The translations under genes were made by a program, and so were the position numbers. From Nonomuraea muscovyensis (GTDB lineage Bacteria; Actinomycetota; Actinomycetes; Streptosporangiales; Streptosporangiaceae), in assembly GCF_014207745.1 (NCBI RefSeq), contig NZ_JACHJB010000002.1:2232001-2296000 (forward strand): DNA of 64,000 nucleotides, read 5' to 3'. A model generated the notes under the pieces. It made no database searches and had not been told where the DNA came from. It saw nothing but the letters and a program-made list of their open reading frames with translations. This document shows positions 27,283 through 35,519 of this stretch, piece after piece; the stretch's first letter is position 1; each line of letters starts with the position of its first letter.

Positions 27283-29175
27283 TTACGCGAGGGGCAGCCA
27301 GACCCGCATGGCCCCCGCACCCCGGTTGTCCCACTGGTAGTAGGGGACGGCCGTGGCGGTGACCCGGGTGCTGGTCGCGAGTCCGGTGGGGGGTGTGCTC
27401 GTGTAGGGCAGGCCGCGGGACGGCTGCGTGATCGCGACGGCGTCGGCCTCGATGAGGACCGTCCGGCCGACGCCGTCCAGGTGCTCCTCGGGGACGACCC
27501 GCAGGGCGGCACCGGGGACGAGGGCGAGCTCGTCGAGGTCCACCGGCTGGTCGGCCTGCTCGAAGCAGTAGACGATCGGCCCGCGCTCGACGGCCGCGCA
27601 GCCGCGCACCGCGTCGATCCGCCGGTGCGGGTGGGTGAGCCGCGGGGTCAGGTCGAGCCGCAGCTCGACCGTGTCGCCGGGCCGCCAGGTGCGGGTCAGC
27701 ACGGTGTAGCCGCGCTCGCCGGGCGTGACGGGCGCGCCGTCGACGGTGGTGGCGGCGCTCCACGCGGGGACGCGCAGCGCCAGCGACCACTCGCCGGCGG
27801 GAGCGCGTTCCACGGTGAACGTCACCCGGCCGTCCCACGGGTAGTCGGTGGACACCCTGAGAACGAGGTCGCCGGAGCGGATCACGCCCGGCACGTACTG
27901 GTGGACCTGGGTCGCGCGACCGGCGGTGGTCGCGACGTAGTGGCCGAGCGAGGCGACCGTGCGCATGATGTTCGGCGGGCAGCAGGCGCAGGCGAACCAC
28001 TCGCGCCGCCGCCCGAGGTAGGCGTCCTCGACGGTGTCGTCGCGGCGCTGCAGCGGGTTGACGTAGAAGAAGCGCAGCCCGTCGGCCGAGGTGGAGGCCG
28101 CGAAGGCGTTGTAGAGGACGCGCTCGATCAGGTCGGCGTAGCGGCCGTCGCCGGTGGCCAGCAGCAACCGCCAGTTCCAGTGGACGCTCGCGATGGCGGC
28201 GCAGCTCTCGTTGTAGGCCCGGTCCGGCGGCAGCTCGTAGCGCTCGCCGAACGCCTCGCCGTCGTGGCGGGAGCCGACGCCTCCGGTGAGGTACATCTTG
28301 GTCGCGACCATGTCCTCCCAGCGGCGCACCGAGCATTCCAGCAGCGACTCGTCGCCCGTCTCCAGGTAGACGTCGACGATGCCGGCCTCCAGGTAGAGCT
28401 GGCGCACGGCGTGGCCCACCGGGGTGTCGGCCTCCCGGACCGGCAGGTGGTCCTGGGCGTACAGGGGGCCCATGCCGCTGTCCTTGATCAGGCCCTTGCC
28501 GCGGTTGTCGATGAGCTTGCCGGCCAGCTCCAGGTACGTCCGCTCCCCCGTGACCCGGTAGAGCTCCACCAGGGCCGTCTCCACCTCGGCGTGCCCGTCG
28601 ATGCCGTCGTCGCCGCCGGTGAGGAACACCGCCACCAGGTGGTCGGCCAGCCGCCGCGACACCTCCAGCAGCCGGGGGTCCCCGCCCGCCCGGGCGCTCG
28701 CCACGGCCGCCTGGAACAGGTGGCCGGCGCAGTACATCTCGTGGCTGTACTCCAGCTCGGCGTAGATCTTGTCCGGTTTGACCACCTGGTAGTGGGAGTT
28801 GAGGTAGCCGTCGGGCCGCTGGGCCCGGCCGAGCAGGGCCGCCGACCCGGCGATGAACTCGGGGTAGCCGGGGCCGGGCCGCCTGGCGTGCTCCCAGGCC
28901 ACCGCCTCCAGTTGCTTGTACAGGTCGGAGTCCTGGAACCGGTAGCCCTGGTAGGCGCCGTCCGCCTCGCCCGCCGCCCGGCGCAGGTTGGGCACGGCGC
29001 CCGCGCGTTCCATCTGCTCCAGCCCGAGGGGGATGCTCGCCTCGCGGTTGATCCGTTGCCAGCGTCCCAGCGGGCCGCCCGTGATGTCGACGTCGCCGAC
29101 GCCCAGGGGGCGAAGCACCGCCCTGGAGCTCTCGGTGGGTACGGCCGGACCGCAGACCTGAGGGGAGTCAGCCAT
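27283..29175 (-). CDS. GH127 beta-L-arabinofuranosidase
   Basis: A 630-residue cytosolic glycoside hydrolase with no signal peptide. It shows the GH127 zinc-thiolate active site: Glu323 and Cys325 in AYNESCAAIAS, and Cys396, Cys398 and Cys399 in FACACCPPN. These correspond to the Glu/Cys ligand set and nucleophilic Cys known for this family. The (alpha/alpha)6 body and a late beta-sandwich (LRVSTDYPWDGRVTFTVERAP) are present. It removes beta-L-arabinofuranosyl residues, as from hydroxyproline-linked arabinooligosaccharides. It is the first gene of the operon with the SBP and two permeases, and divergent from a LacI repressor, so the locus appears complete for uptake and hydrolysis. ATG 29175 is preceded by GAAGGGG. 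Confidence 0.93.
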   Translation of the reverse strand: MADSPQVCGPAVPTESSRAVLRPLGVGDVDITGGPLGRWQRINREASIPLGLEQMERAGAVPNLRRAAGEADGAYQGYRFQDSDLYKQLEAVAWEHARRPGPGYPEFIAGSAALLGRAQRPDGYLNSHYQVVKPDKIYAELEYSHEMYCAGHLFQAAVASARAGGDPRLLEVSRRLADHLVAVFLTGGDDGIDGHAEVETALVELYRVTGERTYLELAGKLIDNRGKGLIKDSGMGPLYAQDHLPVREADTPVGHAVRQLYLEAGIVDVYLETGDESLLECSVRRWEDMVATKMYLTGGVGSRHDGEAFGERYELPPDRAYNESCAAIASVHWNWRLLLATGDGRYADLIERVLYNAFAASTSADGLRFFYVNPLQRRDDTVEDAYLGRRREWFACACCPPNIMRTVASLGHYVATTAGRATQVHQYVPGVIRSGDLVLRVSTDYPWDGRVTFTVERAPAGEWSLALRVPAWSAATTVDGAPVTPGERGYTVLTRTWRPGDTVELRLDLTPRLTHPHRRIDAVRGCAAVERGPIVYCFEQADQPVDLDELALVPGAALRVVPEEHLDGVGRTVLIEADAVAITQPSRGLPYTSTPPTGLATSTRVTATAVPYYQWDNRGAGAMRVWLPLA

Positions 29176-29204
29176 GTAGCCCCTTCACGTGCCAGGAGGA
29201 AAAT

Positions 29205-29222
29205 TAGGAATAGGTTTTCCTA
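29205..29222. promoter_or_regulatory. Palindromic operator between GH127 and LacI genes
   Basis: TAGGAA (29205-29210) and TTCCTA (29217-29222) form perfect arms around six bases, within a longer AGGAAAA..TTTTCCT symmetry. It sits between divergent starts, the natural place for the adjacent LacI repressor to act. It lacks the central CG typical of LacI sites. Confidence 0.55.
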
Positions 29223-29304
29223 CGGGGAACGTAGAACTATCCTGGAGTCAGCGTCAAGCCCCTCTCCAACCCTGATCCGAGCCCGTACGCCGAAAGGAAA
29301 AGGT

Positions 29305-30324
29305 TTGTCTGACCCATCGCGCGCCGTCACCATCCGGGAGGTCGCCGACGCCGCGGGCGTGTCCATCGGCACCGCGTCCAAGGCGCTCAACGGCCGTGGC
29401 AAGCTCCGCGAGGAGACCCGCGCCCGCGTGACGGCGGCGGCCGAGCGGCTCGGCTTCCGTCCCAACACCCTCGCCCAGGGGCTGCTCGCGGGGCGCACCT
29501 ACACCGTCGGGCTGGTGACCGGCGACAGCTTCGGCCGCTTCTCCATCCCCGTCATGCTGGGCGCCGAGGACGCGCTCGGGGCCGGCCAGATCTCCGTGTT
29601 CATGTGCGACACCCGCGACGACCCCATCCGCGAGCAGCACTACATCGAGCGGCTGCTGGCCCGCCGGGTCGAAGGCATCATCGTCACGGGCCGGCGCACC
29701 GAGCCGCGGCCCAGCATCGGGACGGGCCTGCCCGTCCCCGTCGTCTACGCGATGACGCAGTCGGCGAGCGAGGAAGACTTCTCGGTCATCCCCGACGACC
29801 CCGGTGGCGGCGCGCTCGCCGCCCGCCACCTGCTGGCCACCGGCCGCACCCGCATCGGCCACGTCACCGGCCCCGAGCGCTTCGAGGCGGCCAGGCGGCG
29901 GGCCGAGGGCCTGACCGGCGCGCTGGCCGAGGCGGGCGTGCCCCTGGCCGGCGAGCCGCTGTTCGGCGAGTGGAGCGAGGAGTGGGGCCGCCAGGGGGCC
30001 GACATCCTGCTGCGCGCCCACCCCGACGTCGACGCCGTCTTCTGCGGCAGCGACCAGATCGCCCGCGGCGTGTCCGAGACCCTGCGCGAGCGGGGGCGGC
30101 GCATCCCCGACGACGTGGCCCTGGTGGGGTTCGACAACTGGGAGCCGATGGCGCAGGGCTGCCGCCCGCCGCTGACCACGCTCGACATGAACCTCGGCGA
30201 GATCGGCCGCATCGCCGCCGAGGCGCTGCTCGACGCCATCGGCGGCGCTCCCCGCCCGCCCGGCGTCCTCACGGTGCCGTGCAGCCTCGTGCTCCGCGAG
30301 TCCACCCGCGTCAACCCCGCCTGA
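29305..30324 (+). CDS. LacI-family repressor of the arabinoside locus
   Basis: A 339-residue regulator. The DNA-binding part is VTIREVADAAGVSIGTASKALNGRG with the hinge FRPNTLAQGLLAGRT. The sugar domain has the PBP-1 layout (VGLVTGDSFGRFSIPVMLG ... DVALVGFDNWEPMAQGCRPPLTTLDMNLGEIG). The start is TTG at 29305, six bases after AAAGGA. It is divergent from GH127 with a palindrome between, so it probably represses that operon and its own gene until an arabinose-containing ligand binds. No ATG gives a family-like N-terminus. Confidence 0.9.
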   Translation: MSDPSRAVTIREVADAAGVSIGTASKALNGRGKLREETRARVTAAAERLGFRPNTLAQGLLAGRTYTVGLVTGDSFGRFSIPVMLGAEDALGAGQISVFMCDTRDDPIREQHYIERLLARRVEGIIVTGRRTEPRPSIGTGLPVPVVYAMTQSASEEDFSVIPDDPGGGALAARHLLATGRTRIGHVTGPERFEAARRRAEGLTGALAEAGVPLAGEPLFGEWSEEWGRQGADILLRAHPDVDAVFCGSDQIARGVSETLRERGRRIPDDVALVGFDNWEPMAQGCRPPLTTLDMNLGEIGRIAAEALLDAIGGAPRPPGVLTVPCSLVLRESTRVNPA

Positions 30325-30425
30325 GGCCCGCCCGGCACACCGCACCCCGGCCGTTCTTCGGCCACCAGTGACGATTCCACTCGACGCCGGGGGACGCCGG
30401 ACCGCCGGAGTGTGCTACCTTCTCA

Positions 30426-30447
30426 GTTAGTCAGCCAACTCACTAAC
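30426..30447. promoter_or_regulatory. Inverted repeat ahead of the NmrA-like gene
   Basis: GTTAGT (30426-30431) and ACTAAC (30442-30447) are perfect 6-base arms around 10 bases, ending just before the AAGGGA ribosome site. It is a candidate operator for a regulator that is not encoded next to it. Confidence 0.5.
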
Positions 30448-30458
30448 AAGGGATTCAC

Positions 30459-31319
30459 ATGATCGTGGTAACGGGAGCCACCGGGAACGTCGGGCGGACG
30501 CTGGTGCGGCTGCTGACCGAGGCGAACGAGCCGGTGACCGCCGTGTCGCGGAAGATCACCGGATCGGACGTGCCGCCGGGAGTGCGGGCCGTCGCCGCCG
30601 ACCTGGCCGACCCGGCGAGCCTGCGGCCCGCCCTCGACGGAGCCGGCGCGCTGTTCCTGCTGATCTCCGGCGAGTTCGTGTCGGCGGCCGCCGACCCGAG
30701 CGGCGTCGTCGGCGACGTCCTCGACGACGCGAAGGCCGCCGGAGTCGGCCAGGTCGTGCTGCTGTCCTCCCAGGGAGTCGTCACCCGCCCGGAGTCGTCC
30801 TCCCACGGGAGCACGGGACGGTCCATCGAGGACGCCGTCCGGCGCTCGGGCCTGGACTGGACGATCCTGCGGCCCGGCGGCTTCGACTCCAACACCTACG
30901 CCTGGGCCGAGTCGGTCCGCACGCAGCGGACCGTGACCGCGCCGTTCGGTGACGTCGGCCTGCCGTTCGTCGACCCGGACGACATCGCCGAGGTCGCCGC
31001 CGCGGCCCTGCGCGGGGACGGTCACGCGGGCCAGGTCTACGAGCTGACCGGGCCCGCCCTCACCACGCCGCGGCAACGAGCCGAGGCGATCGGCGACGCG
31101 CTCGGCGAGGCGGTCCGGTTCGTCGAGCAGACCCCCGACGAGGCCCGCGCGCAGATGCTGCGGTTCATGCCCGAACCCGTGGTCGAGACCACCCTGGCCA
31201 TCATCGGCGAGCCCACCCCCGCCGAGCGGCGCATCAGCCCCGACGTCGAGCGGGTCCTCGGCCGGGCGCCCCGCACCTACGCCGACTGGGCCCAGCGCCA
31301 CATCGCCGCCTTCCGGTAG
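30459..31319 (+). CDS. NmrA/NAD(P)H-binding SDR-like oxidoreductase
   Basis: A 286-residue atypical SDR. VVTGATGNVGRTLVRLL is the NAD(P) fold start, QVVLLSSQGVVTR and WTILRPGGFDSNTYAW are the NmrA/NDUFA9-like middle, and VDPDDIAEVAAAAL marks the family C-terminus. These proteins act as quinone or azo reductases or as redox sensors; no substrate is indicated. It has its own AAGGGA ribosome site five bases before ATG 30459 and an inverted repeat immediately upstream, suggesting a dedicated repressor of HxlR/TetR size. Neighbours on both sides are on unrelated units. Confidence 0.87.
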   Translation: MIVVTGATGNVGRTLVRLLTEANEPVTAVSRKITGSDVPPGVRAVAADLADPASLRPALDGAGALFLLISGEFVSAAADPSGVVGDVLDDAKAAGVGQVVLLSSQGVVTRPESSSHGSTGRSIEDAVRRSGLDWTILRPGGFDSNTYAWAESVRTQRTVTAPFGDVGLPFVDPDDIAEVAAAALRGDGHAGQVYELTGPALTTPRQRAEAIGDALGEAVRFVEQTPDEARAQMLRFMPEPVVETTLAIIGEPTPAERRISPDVERVLGRAPRTYADWAQRHIAAFR

Positions 31320-31336
31320 GACCGCAACAGCAGTGA

Positions 31337-31427
31337 CCGGATTGCGCGCACCCGTCGGCGGTCACGTCCGCATCTCCATAGGTGGCCGGATTGCGCGCCC
31401 GCGTCGGCGGTCACGTCCCGCATCTCC
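31337..31427. repeat. Two-copy direct repeat, 49-base period
   Basis: The blocks 31337-31377 and 31386-31427 are nearly identical (start CCGGATTGCGCGC, end GCATCTCC), differing by a few substitutions and one extra C. They lie in the gap between the oxidoreductase stop and the serine-hydrolase stop. No gene or terminator shape explains them. Confidence 0.85.
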
Positions 31428-31526
31428 GTCATGCGCCTGCCCTCGGAGGGTCGTCGGCTGTCGCCCGTCCTGCGCCGCGGGCCGCCGGCGTCTTCCCACC
31501 GGCGCCGGGCCGGCCGGTGGCTCCCC

Positions 31527-32672
31527 TTAGCGGGTGGCGGCGCGGATGACGGCGGCGGCGAGGCGGTGGTTCTCCGCGGCGCCGCCGCCTCCGCCGAAGG
31601 CGAAGCGGCGGCGGGTGTAGGCGTAGGCGACGCCGCTGCGCGGGTCGGCGAACGACTGGGCGCCGACCGCCCCGCTGTGCCCGAACGCGTCCGGCCCGAG
31701 GAACGGGTAGCGGCGGGCCTGTGCCTCGAAGCCGAGCAGGAAGTGGTCACGTTCCCCGGTGACCAGGTCGGCGCCGACGGAGTGCCGCTTCGTGAACTCG
31801 GCGCGGACCTCCGGCTTGAGCAGCGGCTCCCGGCCGTCCAGCGCGCCGATCGCCGCCGCGTACATCGCGGCCAGCCCGCGGGCGCTGCCCACGCTGCCGG
31901 CGGACGCCGGCCCGAGCGCGCGCACCTCGCGGGTGTTGGCGAACGCCACCAGGTCCGTGGGCGGAGTCGCGTTCAGGTTGAACGCGATGCCCGTCAGGCT
32001 GTCGGCCGCCGGCGCGTTCGCCGCGGCCAGGGCGCGCTGCCCGGGCGGCAGCGGCCGGACCGGCACGTAGCGGGGTTCGAGCGCCTCGGGCAGCCCGAGG
32101 TAGAAGTCCAGCCCGTACGGCGCACGCACCCGCTCCTCGTACACCTCCTGCAGGGTGCGGCCGGTGGCGCGGCGGACCACCTCGCCGGTGAGCGCGCCGA
32201 TCACGAACGCGTGGTAGCCGTAGCCCGTGCCCGGCCGCCAGTAGGGCCGCTGCCCGGCCAGCCGGCGCGCGAGGAGGCGGTCGTCGGCCAGCTCGGCCGT
32301 GGTGAACCCGCCGGCCACCCCGATGAGCCCGGCGCGGTGGGCGAGCAGGTCGCGCAGCGTGATGCCGCCCTTGCCCTCGGCGGCGAACTCCGGCCAGGCG
32401 CCGGCGACGGGCCGGTCGAGGTCGAGCACACCGTCCTGGACCAGCAGCGCCACGACGAGGTGGGCGGCGCCCTTGCCTGAGGAGTACAGGGCGTGCAGCG
32501 AGTCGCCGCTGATCCCGTCCCCGGTCCACAGGTCGACCACCTGCCGGCCGCCCGCGTAGGCCGCGAGCTGCGCCCCCGGTTCGTCCTCCTCGGCCGCCAC
32601 CGCCGCGAACTCCGCCAGCACGTCCTCGTAGCCTGCGGCGACCGTGCCGCGCACGTGTGTCGTGGTGCTCAT
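31527..32672 (-). CDS. Beta-lactamase-fold serine hydrolase (EstB/class C-like)
   Basis: A 381-residue cytosolic-looking serine hydrolase of the beta-lactamase family. Ser-x-x-Lys is SSGK in LYSSGKGAAH; the second motif is Tyr-Gly-Tyr (PGTGYGYHAFVIG), a common esterase variant; the HSG-type motif is GHSGAVGAQSF. No signal peptide is visible, which favours an esterase or peptidase-like enzyme over a secreted beta-lactamase. The substrate is unknown. ATG 32672 follows GGAG at good spacing. Upstream lies an AT-rich palindrome and a plausible promoter (TTGACT ... TATATG on the minus strand, 15-base spacing). Confidence 0.88.
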   Translation of the reverse strand: MSTTTHVRGTVAAGYEDVLAEFAAVAAEEDEPGAQLAAYAGGRQVVDLWTGDGISGDSLHALYSSGKGAAHLVVALLVQDGVLDLDRPVAGAWPEFAAEGKGGITLRDLLAHRAGLIGVAGGFTTAELADDRLLARRLAGQRPYWRPGTGYGYHAFVIGALTGEVVRRATGRTLQEVYEERVRAPYGLDFYLGLPEALEPRYVPVRPLPPGQRALAAANAPAADSLTGIAFNLNATPPTDLVAFANTREVRALGPASAGSVGSARGLAAMYAAAIGALDGREPLLKPEVRAEFTKRHSVGADLVTGERDHFLLGFEAQARRYPFLGPDAFGHSGAVGAQSFADPRSGVAYAYTRRRFAFGGGGGAAENHRLAAAVIRAATR

Positions 32673-32729
32673 CGTCTCCACTCCCGCCTTCGTCGCGTTG
32701 CGGGAGCGACCATATAGTCAGAATTAGTG

Positions 32730-32750
32730 ATAGTCAAAAATATTTACTAT
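32730..32750. promoter_or_regulatory. AT-rich operator over the serine-hydrolase promoter
   Basis: ATAGT (32730-32734) and ACTAT (32746-32750) flank an A/T centre, overlapping a minus-strand TTGACT box. A further ATAGTCA sits 17 bases to the left. The AT content is strikingly below the neighbourhood. It looks like a repressor site of TetR/MarR size with no adjacent regulator gene. Confidence 0.5.
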
Positions 32751-32760
32751 GTCGCGCGGC

Positions 32761-33405
32761 TCACTGGTCGAGGTAACGGAGGATGGCCAGCACGCGCCTG
32801 CTGTAGGTGGGCGTCCGGGGCAGAGCCAGCTTGTCGAAGATGGCGTTGACGTGTTTCTCGACCGTGCTGAGCGAGACGTGGAGGTTGCCGGCGATGGCGG
32901 TGTTGGCGTAGCCCTGGGCGAGCTGCCGCAGCACCTCCGCCTCCCGCTCGGTCAGCGTGCGCAGCGGGTCGGCGTGCGTGGTGCGGGCCAGGAGCTGGCG
33001 CACCACCTCGGGATCGACCACCGTGCCGCCGCCGCGGACCCGCTCCAGCGACTCCAGGAACTCCGCCACCTCCGACACCCGGTCCTTCAGCAGGTAGCCG
33101 ACCCGCTCGGTGGCCCCCGACAGCAGCTTGGCCGCGTACGTCTTCTCCACGTACTGCGACAGGACCAGGATGGCCACGCCGGGCCAGCGGTCGCGGATCT
33201 CCAGTGCAGCGCGCAGCCCCTCGTCGGAGTGGGCGGGCGGCATCCGCACGTCCACGACCGCCACGTCGGGCCGGTGCGCGGCCACCGCCTCCACCAGGGC
33301 GGCGGCGTCGCCGACCGCGGCCACCACGTCGTGCCCGGCGTCCGCGAGCAGCCGGGCCAGCCCCTCGCGGAGCAGCACCGAGTCGTCGGCGAGGATCACC
33401 CGCAC
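32761..33405 (-). CDS. NarL/LuxR-family response regulator
   Basis: A 214-residue two-component regulator. The receiver domain has acidic residues at 7-8 (LADDS), phospho-accepting Asp52 in VAVVDVRMPP, and Lys in YLLKDRV. The C-terminal LuxR helix-turn-helix is LTEREAEVLRQLAQGYANTAIAGNLHVSLSTVEKHVNAIFDKL. It overlaps the end of the sensor kinase gene by 10 bases, so it is the partner. It probably controls the upstream ABC transporter genes in the same operon. It begins with GTG. Confidence 0.94.
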   Translation of the reverse strand: MRVILADDSVLLREGLARLLADAGHDVVAAVGDAAALVEAVAAHRPDVAVVDVRMPPAHSDEGLRAALEIRDRWPGVAILVLSQYVEKTYAAKLLSGATERVGYLLKDRVSEVAEFLESLERVRGGGTVVDPEVVRQLLARTTHADPLRTLTEREAEVLRQLAQGYANTAIAGNLHVSLSTVEKHVNAIFDKLALPRTPTYSRRVLAILRYLDQ

Positions 33406-34634
33406 GGCGGCCGCACACCCGTGACCCGCTCGCCCGGCGGCTGCTTCGGCAGTGACGCGCTCACCCGGGTGCCGCCGCCCTCGCCGTCGCCCACCTCGAA
33501 CCTGCCGTCGAGCGCCAGCACCCGCCTGGCCAGCCCGGACAGCCCGCCGCCGGCCGGGTCGGCGCCGCCGCGGCCGTCGTCGGAGACCGCCACCCGCACC
33601 TCCCGCTCGTCCTCGTCCAGGATGACCAGGATGTCACGGGCGCCGGAGTGCTTGACCGCGTTCGTGATCGCCTCTCGGGCGACGAAGTACAGGGCCGTCT
33701 CCGCCTCCGAGACCGGCCGGTCCCGCAGCCCGTAGTGGACGGTCACGGGCACGCCCGCCCGTTCGGCCACCCCGGCGAGGGCGGCACGCAGGCCCAGCTC
33801 GTCCAGCGCCGTCGGGTAGATCCGCCACGCCACGTCCCGCAGCTCGTCCAGCAGCCGCCGCGTCTCGGCGTAGGCCTGGTCGACCAGCTCCGGGGCCAGG
33901 GCGGGGCTGTGCCGGGCGCGGCCGAGCAGCATCGCCAGCGCCACGCCGCGCTGCTGCACGCCGTCGTGCAGGTCGCGTTCGATGCGCCGCCGCTCGTCGT
34001 CGACGGCCCGTACGATGCCGGACCGGGTGGCGGTCAGCTCGGCGATGCGCCGCCGCATGAGGTCTTCGCGACCGGGGCCGAGGAACCGTACGGCCAGCCG
34101 CCGCTCGGCGGAGACGACCATCAGGCACCAGAGCACCGACAGGCCGAGAGCGGCCAGGCCGCAGGTGACGCCGATCGCCCAGCTCTCCGTCGCCAGCCGC
34201 ACACCGGGTAGGCGCAGCGACACCAGGTCGCCGCCGCCGTAGAGCATGGCCCACAGGCTGCCCGACAGGAACAGCACCCCGACGAACGCCACCGACAGCA
34301 CCACGTAGCCGCCGACCAGGCCGACCAGGCCGCGCAGCGCGAGGTAGCCCGGGCCGGGGACGGCGGGGCCCGCGTCGTGCCCGAGCCAGGCGGACAGGCG
34401 GGCCCGTTCGACCGCGGCCAGCCGGGGCGCCCACCTGCCGCGCCACGGCCAGGCCGCCACGAGCAGGACGAGGGCGCAGGCTCCGGTGACCGTCCCGGCC
34501 AGCAGCCCCACCAGCCTGCGCCACACGGTCTCGAACAGGACCGCCGCGTTCGTCGCCGTCCCCGTCACGCCTTCTCCCGTGCCCCTCGTGCCCCCCGTCG
34601 CCGTCCCGCCCGTCCCTCTTCGCACGCCCGCCAT
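33396..34634 (-). CDS. Sensor histidine kinase (NarL-type HisKA_3)
   Basis: A 412-residue membrane kinase. Transmembrane segments include LVGLLAGTVTGACALVLLVAAWPW, GLVGLVGGYVVLSVAFVGVLFLSG and IGVTCGLAALGLSVLWCLMVV; there is no large external sensor, so it resembles the intramembrane-sensing, ABC-linked kinases. The phospho-His is in RRRIERDLHDGVQQRGVALAM, and the ATPase domain has AREAITNAVKHSGA and VSDDGRGG. The ATG at 34634 gives a workable ribosome-site spacing; an ATG nine bases upstream abuts it. A Gly/Thr-rich run follows the start. It pairs with the response regulator overlapping its stop. Confidence 0.92.
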   Translation of the reverse strand: MAGVRRGTGGTATGGTRGTGEGVTGTATNAAVLFETVWRRLVGLLAGTVTGACALVLLVAAWPWRGRWAPRLAAVERARLSAWLGHDAGPAVPGPGYLALRGLVGLVGGYVVLSVAFVGVLFLSGSLWAMLYGGGDLVSLRLPGVRLATESWAIGVTCGLAALGLSVLWCLMVVSAERRLAVRFLGPGREDLMRRRIAELTATRSGIVRAVDDERRRIERDLHDGVQQRGVALAMLLGRARHSPALAPELVDQAYAETRRLLDELRDVAWRIYPTALDELGLRAALAGVAERAGVPVTVHYGLRDRPVSEAETALYFVAREAITNAVKHSGARDILVILDEDEREVRVAVSDDGRGGADPAGGGLSGLARRVLALDGRFEVGDGEGGGTRVSASLPKQPPGERVTGVRPPCG

Positions 34635-34721
34635 GGCTGCCATCCTTCCTGGGACGCCCCTCGCCTGGAACGCCCGCCGCCGGAGCGCGCGTCCCCGGTA
34701 CGGGGCCGGGGAGGTCGGGGA

Positions 34722-35519
34722 TCAGGCGTCACGTCGCCGCAGCACGGTGTGGCCCGCGGCCAGGGCCGCGGCCGTCCAGCCCAGGAGCCAGGCCAGCCCC
34801 TCGCCCGGCGGGTACGGGATCGGCCCGCCGGTGAGGTTGTCGGCGCTCTCCATGAACGCCAGCCCGGCGAACATCGGCAGCCGCATCGACGCCTCCACCG
34901 CCACCTGGCTGCCCGTCATGAGCAGCACCAGCGGCAGCCCGAACAGCAGCATGAACACCACCGTCAGCGCCCCCGCCGCGCCGCGCATCGCCGTGCCGAC
35001 GCCGAGCGCCATCAGCGACACCAGCGCGGCGAACACCCCCAGCCGCAGCAGGTCCACGACCGTCTCCCCCGCGTCGAGCGTGACGAACCCGCCGAAGACG
35101 GGCACCGACAGCATCAGGTACGTGGCCACGGCCGCGAGCCCGCCGGCCAGCACGCCGGTCGCGAACATCACCGGCGCCACCACCAGCGCCTTGGCGGCCA
35201 GCATCCGGCCCCTGATCGGCACGGCCTGCAGCGTGCCGCGGATGCTCCCGGCGGCGTACTCGGAGGTGATCGCGAGCATGCCGAGCGTCACCATGACGAG
35301 CTGGGCGAACGTCGACGCCGAGACCACGCTCTCGGTGGCCGGCAGGCGGGCCGCCGCCACGCCGTCGCGCACGAGGTCCGTCGCCCGGGAGCCGCCGAGC
35401 GTCACCGCGGACAGCACGGTGACGGCGACCGTCCCGGCCAGGCACCAGAAGGTCGAGCGCACCGACCACAGCTTCGTCCACTCGGCGGCCACCGGCCAGG
35501 TGACGGGGGTGAGGTTCAT
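34722..35519 (-). CDS. ABC-2-type exporter permease
   Basis: A 265-residue membrane protein with about six transmembrane segments (STFWCLAGTVAVTVLSAVTL; AGSIRGTLQAVPIRGRML loop; VVAPVMFATGVLAGGLAAVATYLML; LTVVFMLLFGLPLVLLM). The ITSEYAAGSIRGTL motif is characteristic of ABC-2/LnrM-type permeases. Together with the ATPase ahead of it (overlap ATGA at 35516-35519) and the two-component pair behind, it matches exporters for peptide antibiotics or their immunity; the cargo is not shown. Confidence 0.9.
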   Translation of the reverse strand: MNLTPVTWPVAAEWTKLWSVRSTFWCLAGTVAVTVLSAVTLGGSRATDLVRDGVAAARLPATESVVSASTFAQLVMVTLGMLAITSEYAAGSIRGTLQAVPIRGRMLAAKALVVAPVMFATGVLAGGLAAVATYLMLSVPVFGGFVTLDAGETVVDLLRLGVFAALVSLMALGVGTAMRGAAGALTVVFMLLFGLPLVLLMTGSQVAVEASMRLPMFAGLAFMESADNLTGGPIPYPPGEGLAWLLGWTAAALAAGHTVLRRRDA

